Assembly (NCBI GenBank): GCA_030616165.1
Contig: JAUWXV010000099.1
Location: 1 to 12,360, forward strand
Length of the DNA stretch: 12,360 nt
Reading direction: 5' to 3'
Source: a bacterium
Lineage (GTDB): Bacteria > SM23-31 > JAUVVT01
Positions 6,707-12,360 of this stretch are shown piece by piece; position 1 is the stretch's first letter; every line of letters starts with the position of its first letter. The position numbers and the translations under genes are program-made. Below the pieces are notes generated by a model. The model was given only the letters and a program-made list of their open reading frames with translations. It did no database searches and had not been told where the DNA came from.

Positions 6707-6725
6707 TAGTTTACATTTTAAACTA
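6707..6725. promoter_or_regulatory. Candidate operator: inverted repeat before the lipoprotein gene
   Basis: TAGTTTACATTTTAAACTA is a perfect 7 bp inverted repeat with a 5 bp spacer, lying five bases before the Shine-Dalgarno (6730-6737) of the 6742 gene. The half-site TAAAC/GTTTA is the same as in the promoter of the upstream regulator operon. Binding by the winged-helix protein is inferred. As RNA it would form only a weak hairpin. Confidence 0.45.
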
Positions 6726-6741
6726 CTTTAAGGAGGTAACT

Positions 6742-8472
6742 ATGAAAAATTCAATTCTTATTTTTATGATTCTCATCCTGACAGTAACAGGATGCAATGC
6801 TCAGGAAAATCCAAAAAGACCAGCTGTGGCAGGTCAAAATAAAAATGAAGAGCATGTTGATAATTCAATTCTTGTTTTCTATCGTCAGTATAGTTCATTT
6901 ACCGATCCGGGAGAATATGAATATTTATATAAAAATCTTCCTGATTCTTTACCAGAGCTTTGCAGTTTAATAAAATCCCAGTTTATTCATCCCTATGCTG
7001 ATTTGCCTAAGTATCGTGAACTAATCCCCAGAGAAAGATGGAATGAAGGATTCAAGTATCCAACAGTTAAATCACAACTGGAGGGACTTCTATCCTATGA
7101 CTCATCGGGTTTAGTGAGAGATCGGAAACCTGAAGATAGATTGGTACTGGCTTGCCGGGATTATGCAATCTTACTGGCATCAATACTTAAATATCGCGGT
7201 ATTCCCGCCAGGGTCCGTTACGGGCACGCTACGTATTTAATCCCTGATTTTCATGCGAGTCATGTCATCTGTGAAGTATGGAATGAAAATGACAACCGAT
7301 GGATGCTTGTGGATCCAAGCACGGAAATGATTGATTTCAGCAGAGAAAAATTTGACTTTAGTCATGATGTCTGGTTAAAAATGCAACAAAAGGAAATAGA
7401 TCCCAACTTATTTGGGATACCTGGCAAATATACCGGACTGGTTTCGATAATATCGAAAGTTTTTGCTGATCTGGCATCGATACTGGGAACCGAATATACA
7501 GCTTATCAGTATGCGCCCATGGTGGATTATGCTTTTGAAAATGACAATCAATTGACTTCGGAACATATAGAAATTCTGAACAGAATAAGTGAATTAATGA
7601 AGTCAATTGATGCTGAAAATATCCGCATATTGCAAAAAATTTATAATAATAATCCTCAAATTCAAATTACAAAATCATTTGAACTTAATACGACACATAC
7701 TGAGAATAACATCAGAAATAGAGAGTCTAAAAAAAATAATTCCAATACTGAAAATAACAATCAAATTAGAGTTTCTTCAAAAAATAAACCCATTATTGAA
7801 TTTGTAGATATACCGGCAGGAACATTCACAATGGGAAGTCCTTCATCTGAAAAGGGAAGAAAAGATGATGAAATACAACATAAAGTTACACTGAACGCTT
7901 TCAAAATGAGTAAATATACTGTAACCTTTGAGCAATATGATTTATTTTGTGAAGCCACAGGAAAAACTAAACCGAGAGGACGTAAACGGGGAAATCTTCC
8001 AGTTTTATGGGTTTCTTGGTATGATGCCAATGCATTTGCAGAATGGATGGGCTGCAGGTTACCAACAGAAGCTGAGTGGGAATACGCAGCTCGAGCAAAT
8101 ACAACTGCTCCCTTTTATACAGGAGATTGCTTGACATCTGATCAAGCTAATTTCAATGGAAGAAAACCTTATACAAATTGTGATAAAAGTGAAAACAGAA
8201 AGAAACTATTACCTGTTGGTAGTTTTCCACCGAATGCATTTGGTTTATACGATATGCATGGTAATATTTGGGAATGGTGCAATGATTGGTATGGTGAATA
8301 TGACATAAATGATAAATTGAATCCACAGGGACCAGATAAAGGAACGCGAAAAGTTGATCGTGGTGGTGCCTGGTATGATCCTGCTTGGAGATGTCGGTCA
8401 GCCTATCGTGCAGGAGGTGATCCACCAGGTAACAGAGGTTCAGGAATTAGTTTTCGAATAGTGAAACTTTAA
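6742..8472 (+). CDS. Lipoprotein fusing a transglutaminase-like and an FGE/SUMF1-like domain
   Basis: The 576-residue protein starts after a strong AAGGAGGT. Residues 1-18 are a lipoprotein signal ('LILTVTGC', lipid Cys18). Residues ~110-200 are a transglutaminase-like fold with the expected triad: Cys138 in 'LVLACRDYAILLASILKYRG', His171/174 in 'FHASHVICEVWNE' and Asp191 in 'RWMLVDPS'. Residues ~315-350 are an Asn-rich linker. Residues ~351-576 are an FGE-sulfatase/SUMF1 domain: 'FVDIPAGTFTMGS', 'SKYTVTFEQYDLFCE', 'CRLPTEAEWEYAARA', 'NAFGLYDMHGNIWEWCNDWY', 'RGGAWYDPAWRCRSAYR', 'GISFRIVKL'. The copper-binding cysteine pair of true formylglycine-generating enzyme is not evident (only one Cys in that C-terminal stretch), so it is more likely a binding module or another activity. 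It should act in the periplasm or at the outer membrane, as a protease-, amidase- or crosslinking-type enzyme. Confidence 0.88.
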   Translation: MKNSILIFMILILTVTGCNAQENPKRPAVAGQNKNEEHVDNSILVFYRQYSSFTDPGEYEYLYKNLPDSLPELCSLIKSQFIHPYADLPKYRELIPRERWNEGFKYPTVKSQLEGLLSYDSSGLVRDRKPEDRLVLACRDYAILLASILKYRGIPARVRYGHATYLIPDFHASHVICEVWNENDNRWMLVDPSTEMIDFSREKFDFSHDVWLKMQQKEIDPNLFGIPGKYTGLVSIISKVFADLASILGTEYTAYQYAPMVDYAFENDNQLTSEHIEILNRISELMKSIDAENIRILQKIYNNNPQIQITKSFELNTTHTENNIRNRESKKNNSNTENNNQIRVSSKNKPIIEFVDIPAGTFTMGSPSSEKGRKDDEIQHKVTLNAFKMSKYTVTFEQYDLFCEATGKTKPRGRKRGNLPVLWVSWYDANAFAEWMGCRLPTEAEWEYAARANTTAPFYTGDCLTSDQANFNGRKPYTNCDKSENRKKLLPVGSFPPNAFGLYDMHGNIWEWCNDWYGEYDINDKLNPQGPDKGTRKVDRGGAWYDPAWRCRSAYRAGGDPPGNRGSGISFRIVKL

Positions 8473-8473
8473 T

Positions 8474-8920
8474 GAGGGGATAAAGAAGTTAGACGATGAG
8501 CTTTCTGAGAAAGGTAAAGAACTTGACGGACATAAGAACATAACCAGTATCAAAGGAATCGGAGATAAGAGTGGAGCGATTTTGCTAAGTGTTATCGGAA
8601 ATATAAATGACTTTGAAAGTGAGAAGAAGTTAGCAGCTTACTTTGGCATAGTTCCCAGGGTAAGCATCTCAAATGAAACTTTACATTCGAGTAGGATCAC
8701 AAAACTTGGAAGCAAACTTGGACGAACAACACTTGTTCAATGTACTTTAATCGCAAAAAGATATTCACCTTATCTGGAAAATTTCTACCAACGAATAAGA
8801 GCTAAAAAAGGAACTGGAAAAGCAATTATCGCAACAGCTAAAAAACTTTTAGGAATAATTTATAAAACACTAAAAAATAATTGGGAATTTGAAGATTTCC
8901 CAAACTTTGTAATAAAATAA
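8474..8920 (+). pseudogene. IS110-family transposase, C-terminal fragment
   Basis: The frame is readable from 8474 and starts one base after the stop of the preceding gene: 'KKLDDELSEKGKELDGHKNI', 'TSIKGIGDKSGAILLSVIGN', 'FESEKKLAAYFGIVPRVSIS', 'HSSRITKLGSKLGRTTLVQC', 'AKKGTGKAIIATAKKLLGII'. This is the linker helix plus the Transposase_20 (PF02371) domain, with the Ser-containing 'HSSRITKxG' motif kept. The N-terminal DEDD RuvC-like catalytic domain and the left end, where IS110-group bridge RNA lies, are missing, so it cannot move by itself. The frame of the remaining part is undamaged, so truncation is recent or the fragment is under selection. An ATG at 8582 could start a 112-residue product. 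Confidence 0.88.
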
Positions 8921-8926
8921 TAAATA

Positions 8927-8950
8927 AGTATTAATTCTAAAATTAATACT
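8927..8950. repeat. Perfect 10 bp hairpin after the transposase fragment
   Basis: AGTATTAATT (8927-8936) and AATTAATACT (8941-8950) are perfect complements around a CTAA loop, seven bases past the transposase stop. There is no T tract on the plus strand. It may be the subterminal structure of the IS110 right end or a weak terminator shielding the next gene. Confidence 0.6.
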
Positions 8951-8982
8951 CGGAGTGGAACTTTTTATCATAGGAGGATATA

Positions 8983-10215
8983 ATGAACAACAATTTAATA
9001 ACAGCCAATCCGGTTTCTATTTCAGATCGTATAGTATCCCTGGACGTTCTGAGGGGATTTGCCATACTTGGAATGTTGATAATAAATATCCAGAGTTTTT
9101 CCATGATTGAAGCGGCATATATAAATCCCACTGCTTACGGTGACTTGACAGGCATTAACAAATTGGTTTGGATGTTAAGTCATGTGTTTGCCGACCTAAA
9201 GTTTATTTCAATATTTTCTATTTTATTCGGTGCGGGTATTGTCCTATTCACCGACAGAGTTGAGCTGAAAGGGCTAAGTCCCCGGGGTTTGCATTACCGC
9301 AGGATATTCTGGCTGTTTATTATCGGTATGACGCATGCTTATTTATTCTGGTACGGTGATATTTTAGTGTCGTATAGTCTTTGCGGATTACTTGCATATT
9401 TATTGAGGAAAACGTCACCAAAGATATTGCTGACTATAGGTCTTATTATTTTCTCCGTGGCATCGGCAATATTTTTGTTTTCGGGGTGGTCAATGCAGTT
9501 CTGGCCTCCTGAATCTATAGAGGGATTACTGGAAGGCTGGAAACCCAATGCAGGTATTATTGCCGAGGAAGTAGGAGTTTACCAAGGGAGCTGGTTTGAG
9601 CAGATGGGAAAACGCGCTTATTCTGCAGTTATGTTTCAGACATTTTTCTTTCTGTCCTTTTTTGGATGGCGCGCAGGAGGATTGATAATTACCGGTATGG
9701 CGTTGTATAAACTGGGTGTGCTGACTACCCAGAGATCCAACCGCTTTTATGCTGTTGGAATGGCTGCGGGATTTTTGGTAGGGATGCCGTTGATAATTTA
9801 CGGGATTAATTTTAATTTCTCCGGCGGGTGGGTGGTCGAGAAATCAATGTTCACGGGGTCGCAGTTTAATTACTGGGGCAGCCTGTTCGTTGCTTTCGGA
9901 TATATCTGTATGATTATGCTTCTTTGTAAAAGGTTTTCTTCTGGTGCGATAAAAAGCGCCTTTGCTGCTACAGGACGTATGGCCTTGACGAATTATCTTC
10001 TTCAGACTTTACTGTGTACGTCAATATTTTACGGGCATGGATTCGGATTATTCGGAGAAGTGGAGCGGTATGTCCAGATTCTGATTGTTTTCAGCATATG
10101 GGTTGTGCAGTTGGTAATATCACCTTTATGGCTGAGGAGTTTCAGGTTTGGCCCCGCAGAATGGCTGTGGCGATCTTTAACGTACTGGAAAATACAGCCG
10201 ATGCAGAACGGGTGA
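8983..10215 (+). CDS. DUF418-family (YeiB-like) polytopic membrane protein
   Basis: The 410-residue protein starts after AGGAGG (8972-8977). The N-terminal signature 'RIVSLDVLRGFAILGMLIIN' (residues ~16-35) and the C-terminal 'GRMALTNYLLQT' (~331-342) are diagnostic of the DUF418 family (PF04235). About ten membrane helices are spread over the whole length, and the size matches full-length family members. DUF418/YeiB proteins are inner-membrane and poorly characterised; a transport or acyl-transfer role has been suggested from fold similarity but is not shown here. GC and codon use are noticeably higher than in both neighbours, so it may have a different origin from the rest of the island. 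It reads away from the IS110 remnant and is followed by a long hairpin. Confidence 0.9.
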   Translation: MNNNLITANPVSISDRIVSLDVLRGFAILGMLIINIQSFSMIEAAYINPTAYGDLTGINKLVWMLSHVFADLKFISIFSILFGAGIVLFTDRVELKGLSPRGLHYRRIFWLFIIGMTHAYLFWYGDILVSYSLCGLLAYLLRKTSPKILLTIGLIIFSVASAIFLFSGWSMQFWPPESIEGLLEGWKPNAGIIAEEVGVYQGSWFEQMGKRAYSAVMFQTFFFLSFFGWRAGGLIITGMALYKLGVLTTQRSNRFYAVGMAAGFLVGMPLIIYGINFNFSGGWVVEKSMFTGSQFNYWGSLFVAFGYICMIMLLCKRFSSGAIKSAFAATGRMALTNYLLQTLLCTSIFYGHGFGLFGEVERYVQILIVFSIWVVQLVISPLWLRSFRFGPAEWLWRSLTYWKIQPMQNG

Positions 10216-10224
10216 TTATTTAAG

Positions 10225-10255
10225 TTGTTACTTTCTTTACTTAAAGAAGTAACAA
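10225..10255. terminator. Hairpin after the DUF418 gene
   Basis: Arms TTGTTACTT (10225-10233) and AAGTAACAA (10247-10255) pair perfectly, extended by CTTT/AAAG with one bulged T and an ACTT loop. It lies nine bases past the DUF418 stop. The following plus-strand sequence is A-rich (aaagaaac) rather than T-rich, so it is not a textbook intrinsic terminator; mRNA 3'-end protection is equally possible. Confidence 0.55.
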
Positions 10256-10273
10256 AAGAAACTTTTAAACAAT

Positions 10274-10316
10274 ATCTGATTTCTCTCCCAGCCTAAGACG
10301 GGGAGAGAAATCAGAT
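10274..10316. repeat. Perfect 16 bp inverted repeat
   Basis: ATCTGATTTCTCTCCC (10274-10289) and its exact complement (10301-10316) flank an 11-base loop (agcctaagacg). No T tract follows on either strand. A hairpin this long and error-free in an otherwise non-coding gap suggests recent arrival or selection, for example a mobile palindromic element, an IS end or a bidirectional insulator. Confidence 0.8.
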
Positions 10317-10459
10317 GTGGATAAGCTTACCCGCCTACGGCGTGTGTAAATATGGAGAAACGTTTATCCGGTATAATAAGAATTGTATGTGGAACTGCCG
10401 TGAGGCGGTACGGACACTTTTTAAGATTGGAACTTTACTATATAAGTGAGGATAAAAAA

Positions 10460-10858
10460 ATGGTTTATTGGATTAGCTTGATTCCGGGGGCAATTGCGGG
10501 ATTTGCGTTAACATGGATAACAGCAGCGGCAATTAAAAAGGAACAGATTAAATTCGGTGATTACAGCATTAATAAAGCAAGAATATATGCTGGTGTTATG
10601 TTTATTTTTAGTACATTTTTATTTGGTCCTTTTGGCATGTATATGTATTCTCATTATATTATTAATGAAGGTGCAGATTTTTCGTTAAGCATAACTATTC
10701 TGGTATTGATAGGAATTGTATTAACTATCCCAAAATATAAAGAATTCTGGAAATCTTATTTATTAATGTCATTTTTATTTATTTTTGCTCTTGGGTGGTT
10801 TTTACCATCTTTTCATCTTCTATGTTGTATATATTATATAAAAAGTCCTTTCAAATAA
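10460..10858 (+). CDS. Small four-helix membrane protein, unknown
   Basis: The frame is open from 10352, but the first 36 codons look non-membrane and have no ribosome site. I prefer the ATG at 10460, preceded by GTGAGGAT and beginning 'MVYWISLIPGAIAGFALTWI'. The resulting 132-residue protein has about four membrane helices (~4-24, 41-66, 74-91, 99-125) and short polar loops. I do not recognise the family. It is the last gene of the island, followed by ~200 bp of AT-rich sequence and then the tRNA terminator. Being all-hydrophobic and AT-rich, it could be a chance frame, but the continuous helices and the start context favour a gene. Confidence 0.55.
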   Translation: MVYWISLIPGAIAGFALTWITAAAIKKEQIKFGDYSINKARIYAGVMFIFSTFLFGPFGMYMYSHYIINEGADFSLSITILVLIGIVLTIPKYKEFWKSYLLMSFLFIFALGWFLPSFHLLCCIYYIKSPFK

Positions 10859-11059
10859 ACAGAATTTTATTTGTTTTATTAAATTAGAATGGAAAAATAT
10901 TGCAAGAATTTAACTGTTCAAGAATATATATAAATAGAGAGGTATCTATCAACTAATAATCAGGAACAATTAGGGGAGTATAAAAGCGAAATATATTTAT
11001 AAGAATTAAACCATAAAGAGTTGTGGGGAATAGCATGGGGAATAAATAATATTAAACAT

Positions 11060-11092
11060 AAAAAAAGGACTTAAATCTTAACCTAAGCCCTT
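11060..11092 (-). terminator. Intrinsic terminator of tRNA-Glu
   Basis: On the minus strand, 11084-11092 (AAGGGCTTA) pairs with 11065-11073 (TAAGTCCTT) over 9 bp including one G-U, and the stem runs into seven U. It starts 13 bases after the tRNA 3' end. Its sequence is unrelated to the terminator behind the 4538 fragment, as expected if one belongs to the island and one to the original gene. Confidence 0.8.
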
Positions 11093-11105
11093 GTATTCAT
11101 TAGAG

Positions 11106-11177
11106 TAGCGCATAGGGGATTCGAACCCCTGTTACCGGCGTGAGAGGCCGGCGTCCTAACCCCTAGACGAATGCGCC
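11106..11177 (-). tRNA. tRNA-Glu (anticodon CTC)
   Basis: The minus strand gives a full cloverleaf: acceptor GGCGCAT/ATGCGCT (first pair G-U wobble), D-arm 'GTCTAGGGGTTAGGAC' as typical of tRNA-Glu, anticodon stem CCGGC/GCCGG with loop CTCTCAC (anticodon CTC, codon GAG), and T-arm AGGGG-TTCGAAT-CCCCT. The discriminator is A, and CCA is not encoded. Its 3' end doubles as the proposed att site. Confidence 0.95.
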
Positions 11178-11505
11178 CTCTTAATTCCTTTATAATTTAA
11201 TTAATCGTATTTTTAAATCAATCTATATATTTTTAGGTATAATGTCAATATCTTCTGTTAAAATTTACATTTATTATAGATTCGGGTATCTCCGTATTGT
11301 ATTAATTATTTGAATTATATTTAAAACGTTCACTCCTGAGAGACAAATACTGAATAAAAAATTGATATGTTTTTCATCAATCCTGCACAACACTCTAAAA
11401 AGTCAACACGAAAATACCCTATCTATTCTATTTTAAATTAAAATGAAAAATCATTCCTTATATTTGATTGTTTTAGAATATATTTTAATATGATGTAAGT
11501 GCCAA
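11178..11505. other. AT-rich gap between tRNA-Glu and the oxidoreductase
   Basis: No gene is seen in either strand. Apart from the candidate tRNA promoter, it holds only a weak inverted repeat of A and T residues near 11477-11492, just after the stop of the oxidoreductase gene. No clear terminator for that gene is visible. Confidence 0.5.
11220..11248 (-). promoter_or_regulatory. Candidate promoter for tRNA-Glu
   Basis: On the minus strand, TTGACA (11243-11248) is followed after 17 bp by TAGATT (11220-11225), or after 15 bp by TATAGA. This would start transcription ~35 bases before the tRNA 5' end. A second TATAAA lies nearer the gene but lacks a good -35. Confidence 0.35.
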
Positions 11506-12360
11506 CTAAACCTCATTGGGCACCGCATACGGCTGACGATATTCTCGTGTGAGATAGGAATTTGCATCATCATCATCAATAAATCTTTCAGAGTACGGAT
11601 TAAAAGTGAGTGTTCGTCCAGTTCGGTATGCAATATTTCCAAGGTGCATCATGGCGGTTGACATATGCCCTTCTAATATATCTGCATTAAGGTCCTGCCA
11701 TCTGCGTGACCTAACACAGTCGACGAAATTAATATAGTGCGGCTCAACACCTTTGATTTCAGATTCCACCGGTGCAAGGTCCTTATATGATATAGTTGGG
11801 CCCGGTTCTTCTTTTCTTCCTTTTCCCTTTAAATATGTTCGAAATTCACGACCCCCCAGATATGCCCATCCTTCAGAAGTATAAAAAAAGGCTCCTTCTT
11901 TCGACTCATGTTCAGAATTTGTAAATAAACTACGAACCTCACACTCCATAATAGTGCCATCCTCGTATTTAAAAGCAGCAGTCTGAATATTTGGTATTTC
12001 CTGGTCTGAATCCTGGGTAAAAAAGCCTCCCATGCATTGAATTTTTACTGGATGGGTACGTTTATTCATTCCCCAGCGCACTTTATCCATAAGATGAACA
12101 CCGTTATTCCCAAACTCTGTTGTACTGGTATCCCAGTACCAATGCCAGTTATAACTAAATCTGCTTTCATTAAAAGGTCGATAAGGCGCTGGTCCAAGAA
12201 AGAGGCTCCAGTTAACTCCCTTGGGGGTTGGACTATCCTTTGTGTATCCAATATTGCCTCTATATCTGTAAACAATTCCTCTACCCATATAAATATCGCC
12301 CAATTTACCATCTTGAAGAAATTTAACAGCCTCCTGGACAAGCCTACTGCTTCTGCTCTG
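11506..12360 (-). CDS. Gfo/Idh/MocA-family oxidoreductase, C-terminal part (5' partial at right edge)
   Basis: The minus-strand frame is open to the right edge, so the N-terminal Rossmann NAD(P)-binding domain lies outside; the TTG at 12303 is internal. The visible 284 residues begin 'SRSSRLVQEAVKFLQDGKLG', 'DIYMGRGIVYRYRG', the junction into the C-terminal domain. They continue with 'PKGVNWSLFLGPAPYRPFNE', 'FGNNGVHLMDKVRWG' (the conserved G-x-H-x-x-D), 'AAFKYEDGTIMECEVRS', 'HYINFVDCVRSRRWQDLNAD' and 'GHMSTAMMHLGNIAYRTGR'. This matches the bacterial type of C-terminal domain common in sugar-related Gfo/Idh/MocA proteins. The substrate, probably a sugar or cyclitol, cannot be told. It ends at PNEV with no obvious terminator. 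Confidence 0.9.
   Translation of the reverse strand, partial: QSRSSRLVQEAVKFLQDGKLGDIYMGRGIVYRYRGNIGYTKDSPTPKGVNWSLFLGPAPYRPFNESRFSYNWHWYWDTSTTEFGNNGVHLMDKVRWGMNKRTHPVKIQCMGGFFTQDSDQEIPNIQTAAFKYEDGTIMECEVRSLFTNSEHESKEGAFFYTSEGWAYLGGREFRTYLKGKGRKEEPGPTISYKDLAPVESEIKGVEPHYINFVDCVRSRRWQDLNADILEGHMSTAMMHLGNIAYRTGRTLTFNPYSERFIDDDDANSYLTREYRQPYAVPNEV

Larger units (their letters stand above)
4538..11130. mobile_element. Candidate 6.6 kb genomic island inserted in tRNA-Glu
   Basis: It is bounded by direct repeats of the tRNA-Glu 3' end, each with its own terminator outside the tRNA part. In this reading the intact gene at 11106-11177 was rebuilt with an element-supplied 3' end, and the 4538 copy is the displaced original end. 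The interior has accessory content: an orphan sorting tail, a regulator/membrane pair, a transglutaminase-SUMF1 lipoprotein, an IS110 remnant and a DUF418 gene with visibly higher GC than its surroundings. No integrase is seen, so the element would be immobile or mobilised in trans. A deletion between two tandem tRNA genes is the main alternative. Confidence 0.6.

Noticed and set aside
2301-10316. CRISPR array or retron-like structure among the repeats and hairpins
   Set aside because: The repeats are too short, unevenly spaced or single hairpins; no Cas or reverse-transcriptase coding sequence is present in the window.
11451-11642. Minus-strand open frame of 63 codons at the end of the oxidoreductase gene
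   Set aside because: It is a shifted-frame shadow of the Gfo/Idh/MocA C-terminus.

Overview
The window is AT-rich and looks like a member of the FCB superphylum (Bacteroidota, Ignavibacteriota, Calditrichota, KSB1, Marinimicrobia or relatives). Two C-terminal sorting modules of the 'NYPNPFNP ... GIYIYRL' type point to proteins exported by type IX secretion or a related route. The clear Shine-Dalgarno sites (AAGGAGGT, AGGAGG) fit an Ignavibacteria/KSB1-like lineage better than classical Bacteroidia. No species can be named from the sequence alone.

Left flank (1-4480). This part holds the C-terminal part of a large surface protein, with the end of a beta-helix, four near-identical 102-103-residue Ig-like repeats and a C-terminal beta domain. 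A small minus-strand membrane protein follows, with a strong intrinsic terminator. Next is a secreted 284-residue protein with a type IX tail, then a wrecked response-regulator gene on the minus strand that is visible only by reading through several stops. A 41-42 bp direct repeat brackets the small membrane-protein segment.

Candidate integrated island (4538-11130). A minus-strand tRNA-Glu gene (11106-11177) is intact. A 26 bp copy of its 3' end (25/26 identical) lies in the same orientation at 4538-4563, and each copy is followed by its own intrinsic terminator. This is the layout expected when an element inserts into the T-arm of a tRNA gene. Just inside the 4538 copy is an unusual cluster of short repeats phased at 10 and 20 bp (4627-4860), which could be integrase arm-type or other multiprotein binding sites. 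I find no integrase gene. The island carries an orphan type IX tail; a promoter-driven pair made of a six-helix membrane protein and a winged-helix regulator; a lipoprotein fusing a transglutaminase-like domain to an FGE/SUMF1-like domain; a 5'-truncated IS110 transposase that starts just after the lipoprotein's stop codon; a DUF418 (YeiB-like) membrane protein; long hairpins; and a small membrane protein.

Right flank (11178-12360). After an AT-rich gap, a minus-strand Gfo/Idh/MocA-family oxidoreductase runs off the right edge.

The most coherent functional unit is 5727-8472: a good sigma-70-type promoter with an inverted repeat inside it, the membrane protein, the winged-helix regulator, and, behind a second inverted repeat with the same TAAAC/GTTTA half-site, the lipoprotein. 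A regulator/membrane-sensor pair controlling itself and the lipoprotein is a reasonable inference. The best candidate for something new is this cargo together with the phased-repeat att-like region of an integrase-less island.
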